From Quillaja saponaria (lineage: Eukaryota > Streptophyta > Magnoliopsida > Fabales > Quillajaceae): a stretch of DNA of 64,000 bases. Each line of letters opens with the position of its first letter. Position 1 is the first letter of the stretch. Positions 1 through 12,815 of the stretch are shown here, in pieces. The notes beneath the pieces are model-generated. The model saw only the letters and a list, made by a program, of their open reading frames with translations, was not told the DNA's origin and made no database searches. Made by a program: the position numbers and the translations under genes. The stretch lies in assembly GCA_029379385.1 (NCBI GenBank), contig CM055613.1, positions 16,262,001-16,326,000 on the forward strand. The letters run 5' to 3'.

Positions 1-183
1 GGATTCAAGATGTGGTATACCAGTAAGACTAGAAATAGGAATGAAGTGGCAATTATTATAGACGAAAATTTAAATGATGAGGTTGTTGAAATCAAGAGGA
101 AGAGTGATAGAATAATTTTAGTGAAATTGATGATAAACGAGGAGGCATTTAATATCATTAGCGCCTATGCTCCATAAATAGGA

Positions 184-687
184 TTGGAAGAATCTACTAA
201 GAAGGCTTTTTGGGATGATTTAGAGGAGATAGTCCAAGGAGTACCATTAGGTGAGAAACTATTTATTAGTGGAGATTTGAATGGTCATGTAGGAAGCACT
301 AACGAGAGTTTTGAAAGCGTACATAGAGGATATGGTTATGGAGTTAGGAATGAGGGTGGAGAGTCTATTTTAGATTTTGTAGTTGCATATAACTTGATTT
401 TAGCTAATACATTTTTTAAGAAACGAGAGTCGCACTTAGTCACCTTTAGTAGCAGACAGAATAAGAGCCAAATAGATTTTGTTCTGACTAGGAAGGTTGA
501 TAGAGCGATTTATAAGGATTATAAAGTTATACTCGGTGAATGTTTAGTGTTTCAGCATAAATTTATGGTTGTGGATGTAGGTGTTAAGTGGTGGAAGCAA
601 AAACATAGAAGTAATAAGTGTATTAAGACTAGATGGTGGAATTTGAATGGAGGGAAGATGACTTTTTTTAAAGATAAAATGTTATAG
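184..687 (+). pseudogene. LINE endonuclease domain fragment
   Basis: This 167-codon open frame holds most of the endonuclease of the RTE element. Visible blocks are LFISGDLNGHVG (metal-binding Asp/Asn region), ILDFVVAYNLILANTFFKK, and SQIDFVL with its catalytic Asp. The same frame continues upstream to position 1 across one stop codon, so the methionine at 184 is not a true start. The usual final SDH-like histidine block reads QHKFMVVD. The open frame is residual; the rest of the polyprotein is in other frames. Confidence 0.8.
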
Positions 688-1139
688 GGTGATCCTTGGA
701 AGGTGGAGGGTGGAGGGTGAGCCTAACATGATTTGGGATGAGATGGCGAGTTATATCAAGATTATGGCTAGAGAGGTGTTAGGAGAAAGTAGAGGACATG
801 GACCTCCAACTAAGGAGACATGGTGGTGGAATGAAGAAGTTCAACAAGCTATTAAAGTTAAAAAAAAAGGCGTTATAAAAGATTATACAAGTGTAAAAAT
901 GAAGATAATTATAAATGTTTTAGACAAGCTAGAAAAGATGCTAATAAAGCGGTTAGGGAAGCTAGAGGCAAGGCTTGTGAAGGACTTTACCAAAAATTAG
1001 AAACAATGGATGGAGAGAAGGATATTTATAGGATTACCAAACAAAGGGAAAGACGATCTAAAGACTTAAATCGTATTAAGTGCATTAAAGATGAAGCTGA
1101 TAGGGTTTTAGTTAAGGAAGACGAGATTAATGAGAGATG

Positions 1140-2179
1140 ACGAACTTATTTCGATACTTTATTTAATGGAGAGTTAATGGGTGATTTTGGAGACCTTGAT
1201 GACACATTCGATGATACGAACCTCCGATTTGTTGCTCTGATTAGAGCATAGGAGGTTAAAAAAGCTATGCATAGGATGAAGAATGGTAAGGCATTGGGCC
1301 TAGATGATATTCCAATAGAATTTTGGAGATGCCTAGGAGATATTGGAGTAACTTGGCTTACAAATCTTTTTAACAAGATTTTAGTAACCAAGAAAATGCT
1401 CAATGAATGGAGGAAAAGTACATTGATCCCTATTTATAAGAATAAAGGAGATAATCAAAGTTGTTCGAATTATCGAGGAATAAAACTTATTAGCCATACA
1501 ATGAAACTGTGGGAGGGAGTGATTAAGTGTAGGCTTAGGAATGAGACTCTAGTTTCTGAGAATCAATTTGGCTTTATGCTAGGAAGATCTACAATGGAGG
1601 CTATTTTTTTACTTAGGAGATTAATGGAGAAATAAAGAGAAAAGAAAAAGAATCTTCACATGGTCTTTATTGATTTAGAAAATGCATATGATAAAGTGTC
1701 AATATAAGTTTTGTGGTGGGTACTCGAGAAAAAGAAGGTCCCAACTAAATATGTAGAAGTTATTAAAGATATGTATGATGGAGTAATGACTAGGGTGCGG
1801 ACCGTAGATGGTATGATTGGAAAGTTCCCGATCACCGATAGGTGTTCACCAAGGTTCATCCTTAAGTCCTTACCTATTTGCTTTAGTCATGGATGAACTT
1901 ACTTATAATATTCAAGATAGACCTCTATGGTGCATGTTGTTTGTCGATAATATCGTGTTGGTAGACGAAACTAAGGAATATTTAAATTCTAAACTAGAAA
2001 GGTGGAGGAGTGCGTTAGAATCTAAAGGCCTTAGATTGAGTCGGACAAAAATTGAATATATGGAGTGCAATTTTAGTGAAACTAGAGGAGGCCTGAATGA
2101 TATAATTTTAGACGGTCAGACAATCCCTACAAAAGATGTGTTTAAGTATTTAGGGTCATTTATACAAAAGATAGAGTAA
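1140..2179 (+). pseudogene. LINE reverse transcriptase fragment, frameshifted
   Basis: Reverse transcriptase of the same RTE element, in three consecutive frames. The first part (about 1140-1896) carries the fingers motifs (GLDDIPIEFW, LIPIYKNKGD, YRGIKL, FGFMLGRST) with stops near 1250, 1633 and 1706. After a frame change near 1840 the palm continues with GVHQGSSLSPYLFALVMDEL and LFVDNIVLVDET. The usual AD-D metal-binding pair has become VD-N. A thumb region follows to a stop at 2179, then frame-broken sequence to the tail. Confidence 0.85.
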
Positions 2180-2772
2180 TTGAGCATGATGTAAACCATA
2201 TGATCAAGGCAGGGTGGGCGAAGTGACGGAGTGCTTCGGGAATTTTATGTGATCCTAAAATCTCGAATAGATTGAAAGAAAAATTTTATAAGTCGGTAGT
2301 GAGAACAGCTATGCTGTATGGTACCGAATGTTGGGTAGTTAAGAAGCAATACTCAGCATAAGATGGGAGTAGCCGAAATGAGAATATTGAGATGGATGAC
2401 AGGACATACAAGAAAGGATAGAAAAATGAATGAGAAAATCCGTATGAAGGTGGAAGCAGCAACTATAAAGGAGAAAATGAAGGAAAATCGCCTATGTTGG
2501 TTTGGACATATCTAATATCAATCCAACATCGGCCAACGAACGCAGTAGTTAAGAAAGGTGACTTGGTTCAGGTGCCAGGTGTTAGATGGGGAAATGAGAG
2601 ACAAAAACTTACATGGGGGCAGTTATCAAGAAAGATATGGTTGTGGTAGGGAATAATGAAAATGTTGTCTCGGATCAATGCGAATGGAGGAAATGGATTC
2701 ATATAGCCGACCCCAACTAGTTTGGGATTTTAAGGCTTAGTTGAGTTGAGTTGACTTGAGTTGAGTTGAGTT

Positions 2773-3518
2773 AGAAGTGTAGAGGAAGGCGTTAGAATCT
2801 AAAGGCCTTAGGTTGAGTCGGACAAAAACTAAATATATGGAATGCGATTTTAGTGAAACTAGAGGAGGCCCGAATTAAATAACTTTGGATGGTCAGGCAA
2901 TCCCTACAAATGATGTGTTTAAGTAAGTTCATTTATACAAAGAGATGGAGCAATTGAGCATGATGTAAACCATATGATCAAGGCAGGGTGGGTGAAGTTT
3001 CGAAGTGCATCGGGAGTTTTATGTGATCCTAAAATCTTAAATTTATTGAAAGGAAAATTTTATAAGATGGTAGTAAAGACAAGCTATGCTGTCTGGTATC
3101 GAATGTTGGGCAGTTAAGAAGTAACACTCGCATAAGATGGGAGTAGCCAAAATGAGAATGTTGAGATGGATGACAAGACATACAAGAAAGGATAGAATAA
3201 TGAATGAGAAAATCCGTAAGAAGGTGGAAGCAGCAACTATAAAGGAGAAAATGAAGGAAAATCGCCTATGTTGGTTTGGACATATCTAATATCAATCCAA
3301 CATCGGCCAACGAACGCAGTAGTTAAGAAAGGTGACTTGGTACAGGTGTCAGACGTGGTAGGGAAACCAAAACTTACATAGGGAGCAATCATCGAGAATG
3401 ATATGACTGCTCTAGGCATTACTGAAAATTATGCCTTGGAGTGCTGCGAATGGAGGAAAATAATTCATATAGCCTACCCCAACTAGTTTGAGATTTAAGG
3501 CTTAGTTCAGTTAAGTTA
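2773..3518 (+). mobile_element. Second RTE LINE 3' fragment, head-to-tail with the first
   Basis: This segment repeats the last ~750 bp of the preceding element, from about 1995 onward, with many point changes and small indels: the run around GTTAGAATCTAAAGGCC occurs at 2011-2031 and again at 2790-2808, and the WFGH-coding block recurs near 3270. It ends with the same CCCCAACTAGTTTGAGAT signature and a degenerate TTGAG-like tail. It has no endonuclease or main RT core. Either a 5'-truncated copy inserted next to the first element's tail, or a local duplication occurred; the sequence does not decide. Confidence 0.85.
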
Positions 3519-4584
3519 AAATGAGTATTTGGAATTATGTATAGTTAAGTTTGTTGAGGTTTAGTATTCACTGCTTCTAGACAATCTTTATATATTGATT
3601 TCGTGAGGGAAACTCGGTCTTGCTTTGAAGGTATAATTTGAATTGAATGGAAAAGCTGTAATTCCATATGTCGTGTTCAAATTTTTTTAAATAAAGTACT
3701 CAACATTGTATACATAGATTTTGCCTTTTTTACTTTTTAATGTTAACTTGGAGTTTTTCATTCTAGTATTTATTTGTCAACTATTGCCTTAGCAGGCAAC
3801 AAGACAACATTGGAAGTCTTGTTGAGTAACACAATAACATAATCATTTTAAGTCATCTTAAGGAATAATACCTTACTTTGCCTTCTAGTGTGCACAACCA
3901 TGTCACCTGATCAAAACTCATTTTGATACTACCCACCAAATTCCTTTTAAAACATTCAAAGCAATTTAAACCCTAAATCACAAATTAATAATCCTTAAAT
4001 CAAAAAATAATCAAATTCACAAAAACTAATTTTGATCCAAAATTAAATTAAATTCAAAACTAATTTCAAACTAAACTAACAAAAATAATCACAAAAACTA
4101 AACTCTAGGAGGTTATTTATCGGTGGGAGTAGCGATGGTAGTACACATTGTAGTTGCATAGGAGGCTAGTGGTGGCAATGTATGGTCCCCAAAAGGGGAG
4201 AAGGTGCTTTAGTAGCCGGAGGGAGGAGAAAGAAAGAGAGTGAAAAACAAAATAAATCTAGTTAAAATCATGGTTTAGTGAAGGGCAGAATCCCTGGCTA
4301 AATAAATTCCTAATTAGAGAGTGATTGGAGAGGGAAGCAACAATTTGCCACTTAGCGAGTAAAACTATCTCTCGCTAAGCTCAATTTGGCTAGGGTTTAG
4401 CAAGAGAGGTTGTTGCTCACTAAATTGGCGAGGCAATACTCCCTCACCAACTCCTTTGTATTTGTGGTGTCAAGCATTTTTTTATGCTAAATGATTTTTG
4501 CTCCAAATTGGTGAGGGGTTAGTGATCCTTCCTATGACTCTTTGTTTTATCTTAATTTTCTTCTCTAACAAGTTTTTCCTTAAA
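3519..4584. other. No gene seen; AT-rich intergenic
   Basis: I see no credible coding sequence here. A short perfect hairpin is present at about 4353-4380: CTTAGCGAG and its complement CTCGCTAAG, separated by ten bases. The GC content rises locally around 4100-4400, without a frame that looks like a protein. Confidence 0.5.
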
Positions 4585-4589
4585 TAATA

Positions 4590-7500
4590 TGTTACATTTC
4601 TTATGGAAACATGACGAGCTAGAGAATTGGATCACTAAACCTCTGTAACTTTAATTTTACCACAACTGAACACACACGACTCTCAAAACAATTATATTTA
4701 AAACTAAGAAAAACTTTACTAAACTAAATTAAAATTATATATTTTCTATTGAACACATAACATTGACTAAAAATTTCGGTAGAAATTCCCTACAATGTGA
4801 AACATGCCCCAAAATACAAACAAATACACTTGGTTATAAATAACCAAATCACCATAACCATAATATATAATGGGAGCTATACTCTAGCCATATCACAAAT
4901 AACAAATAACTAGGCTATTACCTAACACCAAATTAGGCATACCACGGTTCTAGTGTAACTGCAAATTTTCATCCTTGACTTCAAGTGTAAGATTCCAAAT
5001 ATACCTTGACTTCCCAAAACTCAGCAAGCCCAGTATCGTTAATTGTCATCCTTCGAGAACCTGTTATTAAAAACATATCAATAAAAAAAGGTGAGTCTTA
5101 CGGACTCAGTGAGTGAAAATCGTACCTAAATGGTACTAGCATCACTCAACACACGTATATAATATGTAGTCAATTAGTATCAACATAACAAATTTCAAAA
5201 CCACTTCGAATTACATGTACATGAATATGGAAACATAAAATTAACAAGCACAGTTCAAGTAGTACTCTTTATAATTCAATCAAAGCACACAAATCATACA
5301 AATGACCAACTGAGTAACTCAGTCCTGCACAAAAAATATCTTCTCCCTCCTGGCATTTATCCTCTGCATAACAGGTTATTTTCCGTACACAATCCATCCC
5401 ACCGAGGCTGAGCACTTATTCTTTTTAAAACACTTATCAAAATCAAAATATCTCATATAAGAATATCAAAACAGAACACCTAGATTTCAGTTTAGGAAAT
5501 AAAAATCATCTTAAAAAAATTTCATTTCGTTGGCCTTTGTCAATCACAAACAATTTTAAACATCAAACATAGTTCAAATAACTCAATGAAACACTACACA
5601 TAATTTTTTTTCACATAACACATTCATTCAAATACACATAATAATCTAGTAACCAAATGATAACAACTAATCACTTATCGGTTACCGATCTTATTCATCA
5701 CTCCCTCTTGCGTTTGCACATGGTGCTGACTTAACAAAACTTTTTGGAGCTGCAAATAAATTTTTTAAATATTACTTAGTTTGTTGATTTTATAGGTTAT
5801 AATTCCTTACTTAGTTATATACTATTTAAATTACAAAATTTCAACACTACCTTTTCATTCACTTATTCAAGCCAAGGGAGGAAGGCTTGCTTTCATTCAA
5901 GGAAATCTGTCTTTCATGGAAGTAGATGGTTTGGATGGTAAACCAGTACAGTTGCTACTAGTGTATATACACGGTGATCATGAGTATGTCCTCTTTGATA
6001 TCACATGTTAATGTTCAATGTGTGACCCTAAGAACCAAGCAATGCTTGTTTGTTTTATGTTTTCGAACTTTCCCATTTTGTCCTAGTGACTTTTCAGACA
6101 CACTCTTTCTCTTATGTCACACACACAATGGAAGGGAAGCAGATGTATAATTATCACTATAATACTAAAACATAATTTTAGTAATAGGCGTATGCTTGAA
6201 CTTGGGCCCTACGTATCAAAATTGCCGATGACCAATGTTGCATTGGATGTGACAAAGTTATCTACTTTTAATTTTTATTTGATGTCTAGGTTTTACCAAA
6301 AAGCAGTTAGAATAGCTTGAAATTTTTTATTTTGTTTGTTAAGCATAGATAACTTTTTTATTAGCTGATTTTGAATATTCCATGCACTTGTTTTTATAGT
6401 TTTGTGAAATTATTACTCTTATAATAAGTGGAATTTTATTTTGGGTGCAGTAACTAGTTTTATAAAAATAATATAAACTGATTGACATGTTAGATTTTAT
6501 TAAAGTAACTTTTTTTTTTCTCAATTCTTATTTTAATTAGAAAGATATCATGTTAAATTCATAAAGGACTATTTCTTTTTATTAAAGTTTTTTTTTTATG
6601 CCGATTAGAAAACACTTATTAAAGTTAATAAACTAAGTGCGACCAAGCAGGATGGTCTTGCTAACTTGAAGTGGGTGGGGTTTTTTTAACTAATAGTTAA
6701 ATATCATTTAAACTAATTTGTTTAGTGAGAGTCATTTAGTACACGTGACTCCATATACAAGGGGAAGAAAAGTTACTACATCATTAGACAATTTAAAACA
6801 AACATAGGACTTTATCCATAACTAGGAACTAAAAGAGGACCATGATCATCCAATGGACCTGCAGTTGGTCTCTGCATCGCCCAGGTACTAGTAGGAATGG
6901 CTTATTCTTTGGTTTGACTTCGTCAAACTAGTCTAGCAACATCTGTGTTTTTCTAGAATACATAAGTTTTTGTCACTTTGTTTCATTCATGCATAAGTTT
7001 TTGTTCATAATCTATTTGTTCTGTCAGAATGCCACTTTTCTGATACATGATAATTTAGTTCTTTTTTGTATTTATTCTTAAATCCTCAAGGCTGAGTTGC
7101 AGTTTTAGATTGTTGCCATGGATAGCCGTACATATCCGGCAAGGGCAAGAAAAGGAAATTAAGGCAAAGAGGGAAACAGGAAAGATAGCAGCAAGTTGCT
7201 GCCAGCTGCCTTTAATTGGATTGAAATTCTGCTCCCTAACACCCTTATACAAGCTTCTACAGTCTACAAGAGGGAAAGAAGAGGATGACTTACCAATAGC
7301 TTGAACTTAGAAGCCAATAATGGAGGAACTCAAGGCCACCAACAAGAAAAACAAAAAGGGGAACGATAACAGGGCAGAGACAAACTTTAAAAAAAAAAAG
7401 AGAGGCAAATCGGTGGAAACATGAGGGAAAGATAATAAAGGAAAGGTTGGTGGGCAGAGGAAAATGGCAAGAAACAAAAGCGGTGGAGTGAAGGTTCAAG

Positions 7501-7876
7501 GAAAAAGAAAATAAAATAAGAAGTCAAGTCAAAAAGTCCTTGCTTAAATGTGTGGTGTGAATTAAATTCTAGTCCATATATATATAATTACTTTCTAGCT
7601 TAAAAGAAATAAAAATACATGATACATAATTAATTTTATTGTATTCAGAAACATAAATATTTGTACACTTATTTGACACTTAATAAAAATTATTGAAATA
7701 AGTTTTAAGCTCTTAAGTTAACCAACTATATAATGAAAATTAATTCTAGCATTATTTCTATATTTATACAAATTTTTAATTACGTAAATTTTACATTGTA
7801 TAAAATTTAGTCACCTAGTCATAAAAATTTTCATACGAACATTCTAAAACGCATGTTAAAGTATCGGGTTATAACA
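4590..7876 (+). mobile_element. Solo-LTR-like element, copy A
   Basis: A 3287-bp member of a family present three times in this window. It starts TGTTACATTTC, which is the start of copy B (TGTCACACCCC) with C-to-T changes only, and it ends CGGGTTATAACA. Exact 5-bp direct repeats TAATA flank it (4585-4589 and 7877-7881). TG...CA ends, short inverted termini and 5-bp duplications are the hallmarks of LTR retrotransposon integration. No gag or pol motif is seen inside, so a solo LTR is the simplest reading. The shared core includes the palindrome-like GGACTCAGTGAG near 5101. Long non-autonomous elements of another type are the alternative. Open frames inside (for example 6114-6320) show no protein features. 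Confidence 0.75.
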
Positions 7877-7881
7877 TAATA

Positions 7882-8149
7882 AAATAGAAAAGAGAAAAAT
7901 ATACAAGTTCTAATATTAAAGCATGCAAGAATATAAGTAAAATATTAAAAATAAATTTATAATAAAAAATTAATTTCAGAAAATAATTTATAAGACCAAA
8001 TTAAAAAAAAATCACATTCTTTTATGTTCTAATTATATACATAGCTTATGATTTTTATTACTTTAAAAAATATATATATATAATTTAACAATAATATAAA
8101 TATGAGTCACGTGTAGCATGTGATACGTATAGACTAATTTATACTATAT
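7882..8149. other. AT-rich spacer, nothing recognised
   Basis: Low-complexity AT-rich DNA between copy A of the solo-LTR family and the start of the AT-rich repeat array. No coding, RNA or element signal is visible. Confidence 0.5.
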
Positions 8150-9458
8150 GTAAAAGTGGCTTAGTGATAGAAAATTTTTATTTTCTTAAATACGCTTATG
8201 AGTTATTATTATTAAATAGTTATTTTTAGTTTTTAATTTGATTCAAATAAACTACCATTTTTTCCTAATATTTTTCATATTAATATCAATAGAATTTTAA
8301 TTATTTTAGGATTATTGAATTTTATTTTTTTTACCAATTCATTTCAATATTAATAACTATATAATTTTTCAATAATTAAATGCCCAAGTAATTTAAGATT
8401 GAATTTCTGAATTTTTTTGTTTGTTTGTTTAATAAGTACCTAATAATTTTAATTTTTGTACTTCTTCCCAAATTTCATGATTATAATATTATTGTTATAA
8501 ATTTTAATTCTTAAAAAAAAATATTTATATTTTTTCTTATCAATATTAGTTACTATTGAATTTCTCAATCCTTTTATTTAATAAGTTTCTAATAATTATA
8601 ATAATTTTTAGTTTTCCTCAAATTTATGAATTTTTTTTTTAAATACTATGAATTAAAACAAATTTAGAGTATAGTTTTTATGATTATGAATTGTTGTTTT
8701 AACTTTTAGTGGAAGAAAGTTTATTTTCGTAAATATTTTATGACTTTTTACTATTACATAAATACTTTTTAGGTGTTGTTTTTTCTCAAATATTCTATTT
8801 ATTCTATTATATATATTTTTTTTCTTTCATAATTTTTCTCCATTTTCACATTAATATGATTGTAATTATTTTATGACTATTGATTTTTTTTTATCCTAAT
8901 TTTTTTAATATTAATAAATCTATAATTTGTCAATAACTATATGTCAATGAATAGTAATTACAAGTGAATTTCTTAATTTTATATTTTAAAAAATTACCAA
9001 AAATTATAATATTATAAATTTTTTTTGTTTAAAAAAATTGCTATGAATGAAAAGAAATATCAAGAGTATTTTTTTTTTATGATTTTAATTTTACTGTAAT
9101 TTATTTTTCTTTCAACTTCAGGAATTTTTTTTTTTAAATACTAAGAATTAAAAATATTTAGAGTAAGAATTAAAAAGTATTTAGTGTATAGTTTCCATGA
9201 TTATACATTGTTATTTTAACTTTTAGTGAAAGAAATTTTATTTTCATAAATACTCTATGGATTCTTACTATTACATATATAACTTTTAGTTGTTATTTTT
9301 GTTTAAATATTCAATTTATTTATTTTTTACTTTTTTCATAATTCTTCTCAATTTTAACATTAATTTGATAGTAATTATTTTATTACAATTTATTTTTTTA
9401 TCCCAATTCTTTTTAATATAATAGATTATATCCATAACTATATATCAAAAATAATTAA
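8150..9458. repeat. AT-rich repeat array, left block
   Basis: Degenerate repeat units of roughly 0.5 kb. A landmark reading TCCTAATT...AATATTAATAA followed by a CTATAATTTGTCAATAACTA-like stretch recurs near 8308, 8880 and 9390. A second landmark, TTTTAACTTTTAGTG, recurs near 8698 and 9219. The same landmarks continue in the blocks at 12816-13666 and 16345-16690, showing one array that was split by two insertions. No coding content. Confidence 0.65.
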
Positions 9459-12400
9459 TGTCACACCCCAAAACAGAGTCATAACTGGTCGAAGGAATAT
9501 GAACCAACCCTCCATAACCCTGACTCCAAAACAAAGAAACAATTATAACTCTTGACCAACCAATAAATAAAAACTAAGTTTTTCAAACAAAAGTTAACAG
9601 TAATAATTTGTTAACTGAAACAAATCACAACTTATTAAAAATTTCGGCAGAGATTCTTTGCAATATAGAACATGTCTTAAAATACAAACTTATAAACTCT
9701 TGTTCTTACACAACAACAACCCAAAGACAATAAGGACCTTTGCTCCATCCACATCATAAACAAGATAAATACTAGACTTATTACATCATACAAAATTAGA
9801 TAACTCATAGTTTTAATATGATTGCAAACTTTTATCCTTGACTTCAAGTATGAGATTCCAAAATCTTCCTTGCTGCCAAACTCTCGGCAAGCCCCATATC
9901 GATGGTTAACATTTTTTAAGATTCTGTTACTAAAAAAATATCCACAAAAAAGGGTTAAGTCCTACGGACTCAGTGAGTGGAAAAATATACCCAAAGGATA
10001 CTAGCATCACTCAACATAAGTATATAACATAAATAGTCAATTAATATTATGTGACAATGTTCATGTCTTCATTCAAAATTATACGTACACATTGGTATTC
10101 GTCATAAATTCATAACTTACATAATTCATAGAATCACAAATTAATCACAACATACAAATCAAACTAAGGGCTAACAAGTAACTCAGCCCCGCACAACAGT
10201 ATCACCCTCCATCGGGTATTTACGCTCCCGCACAACAGATTAATCTCCATACATAATTCATCCCATCGGGGCTAAGCACTCAAACTTTTGAAAACATTTA
10301 TCAAAATTGGAATATCTCAGAATTTCAAATCAATATATCCTAAGTGCACCTGAATATCAGTTCCAGAAATAAAATTTTCACTTTGTTGGCCCTTATCAAC
10401 CACAAACAATTTCAAATGAGTATGATTCAAATAACTAACTAAAACATTGCACTTGCACATTTATTTAAATATACGTACAATTACACATAATAATCTAGCC
10501 CCCAAAAGAAACAATTAACTACTCACCTTTAACTGATTTCATTTGTCACTTACACTTGCGTTCGTGCATTTCATCAACTCCCCATTAGGATTCGAAACTG
10601 AAATTCATATTTCTAAATAATACTTAGTTCATAAACGTTATTGTTCTAATTCTTGAATTACTAAGCTTATATATATTAACTTAAATGTATCTTTTGAAAC
10701 TAATTTTATATAGGTATTTTCCCAAATACCTTGTAGAAAACTTAGTTCCATATCATGTATGTATATACTATATATACACATACCAAGAAATCAATCTTAA
10801 CTCATACTTTCTTCATTCCTCATTTTCCTATCATTAATTCCAATTTAAGTTAATCTTTTGCAATTAACCAAGTGCTTGGATCATGAGATTCCAATCTCAA
10901 TCCCACTAAGTTTCAAGATTCCCTTTTCTAACTAGCAATTCCTTATTCTTTGTCCACGAACTTTTTATTCAAAATCAATTAATCCTTTACTATTTATTCT
11001 TATATTTTCTAGTTAAATTTAATTAATAGCTAGTTACCAAGATTTAAATATATCAAGTTCTATTCAATATCTTACCTCTAGTTTCTTTTAGGCCTTTTGA
11101 CAAACAACTTAAGGGCATTCTTACTTCACTTCATATGTATGTGTCAATATATATATATATCTCCAAAAAAATCAAGACAATTCTCTCAATTTCAACACTT
11201 CACCCCACCACTAAACATCATTTGCTCATACTCACTACTAACTTTCATCAAATCCTCAACTCAACACATCAATCAACCAATTCATAACTGTTATTCAAAT
11301 TCCAATATAATCAATACAATTCAATTTAACCGTTATAATACTCATGCTCCAATAATTAATTTAACTTAAAACAATTATTTGATTTTCATTTAAAACATGA
11401 ATTACATAATCTTGGTATGAATATGCCTAATCCAATTCTAAAACTCCCTTTCATTCATATCATTTTCTACCTTCAAGTCACAAATATCATTAGTCTAACT
11501 ACTAATCTTACCTTCTTAATTAAATCAAAAGGAATTCCCAACATCAACTTATTTTCAATTAAGTGTTTACCAAAAACTTGAATTTTACAACTTTAATATT
11601 CATGTTCTTGAATTTCAAAGAACCCCTTTTCTTTTATTTTTTATAATCAAAAGACCATCCCATAAGTTCTTAAATCCTAAATTCTTACTCACGATTTCTC
11701 TTAATCTTTAGTTCTAACTAATCAACTAACCAAAACATAAGGAGATCAACCAATCCATCAACTAACTAGCTACTAAACAAGCTCACTAACAACTAGCAAC
11801 CACACGGCAAGGAAGGAAAAAAATATACACCTAGCCTCCCTTGTCTTCACAGCTAAAATGAATATTGCTTTAGATGTGGGAGCTGCCCTCCTTTCCTCAA
11901 CAACAAGACGCTGGAAATAGAGCACAGTCAGCTTTCTTACTCCCACCTTCACCGACAAAACGCCACTCTAACCAAGCTCCCTCAAGCTCACGGCAATGCC
12001 AAAAATTCCAAGAGTATAGCCAACCAGATGATTTACGGTATGCTACCTCAACTTCAGCCAAGCTACTACCAACACTTTTAAAAGTAAGACAACTTCAGCC
12101 TCTCCCCCCCACTAAGACCCAAAGCTCAATAACTGATATGAATTTTAAGGAAGGAATGAAGAGATTTCAACCACCAAAAACAAAGAACCCTTTTCTGTTG
12201 CAAGGTGTACTCCACGGCAAAGGAAGGTAAAAAAACAAGAACAGGGCAATCTTTTCAGCAAGCAGAGAAAAAGACCAAGAGAGAGTGAAGTCAGTCCAAC
12301 CAAAACAATACAAAGACGAGAGAAGGAAGAAAATAAAAAGTAAATCAAGTCAAAGATTCAAAGCTTTAAAATGTGTGGTGCACCATTAGTCATATATATA

Positions 12401-12815
12401 TATATTCAATTAATCTCTTATTTTAATTTATTTCATGAAAATTGATTATTTAAGTAATTACAATAATTTACATACAATATTGTAAAATATTCACTAGAAT
12501 ATCGGGTTATAACATTTAATACCACTATGTATAATATATTATTAAATTAATTTTTCAAATGCTTAATAAATTACGTACGACACTCCAAAGCGTATATTAA
12601 ATACTAATAGCAAAATAAGGACATATTGGATTATCACAATTTCCTTGTATAATTAGAATTTATTTAAGAATCACTAAAATGTATCATTACGATACCGGGT
12701 TATGACATGTTTAATTTTATTGTTATTTATTTAATTTGTTTATGTGGTTGTTGTTTTATAACTGAAATTTATATATTATATCTAAAACTCGGATTGAGGA
12801 TATCGGGTTATAACT
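9459..12815 (+). mobile_element. Solo-LTR-like element, copy B
   Basis: A 3357-bp copy of the same family as copy A. It begins TGTCACACCCC and ends CGGGTTATAACT, the last base probably a mutated A. Exact 5-bp repeats ATTAA flank it (9454-9458, 12816-12820). Removing it joins AT-rich array sequence that reads continuously as in other units, which independently supports both ends. The core around 9950-10270 (GGACTCAGTGAG; GCCCCGCACAACAG) aligns with copy A and, reversed, with copy C. Two further sequences like the 3' end occur inside at 12501-12514 and 12689-12704. No gag or pol motif is present; the open frames at 11097-11369 and 11874-12230 look non-coding. Confidence 0.75.

Larger units (their letters stand above)
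1..2772 (+). mobile_element. RTE-type LINE remnant (endonuclease, reverse transcriptase, 3' tail), 5' end outside window
   Basis: This is a non-LTR retrotransposon of the plant RTE type, which copies itself by nicking DNA and reverse transcribing at the nick. An endonuclease domain is read at 1-687 with one stop near 175; it shows ISAYAP, GDLNGHVG and SQIDFVL, the conserved blocks of the endonuclease/exonuclease/phosphatase fold. Reverse transcriptase follows at about 1140-2179 in broken frames: MKNGKALGLDDIP, YRGIKL, NQFGFMLGRST, GVHQGSSLSPYLFALVMDE. The catalytic FADD box reads FVDN, so the enzyme is dead. A WFGH motif occurs near 2500. The 3' end has the RTE signature CCCCAACTAGTTTGGGAT near 2709 followed by a TTGAG repeat (2740-2772). 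Multiple stops and frameshifts make this a fossil. Family assignment is from motif recognition. Confidence 0.9.

Noticed and set aside
6114..6320. 68-codon plus-strand frame inside copy A
   Set aside because: No domain, not kept in copies B or C, and embedded in a non-coding element.
11874..12230. 118-codon plus-strand frame in copy B
   Set aside because: Gln/Pro/Ser-rich without domains, lies inside a solo-LTR-like element, and copies A and C do not preserve it.
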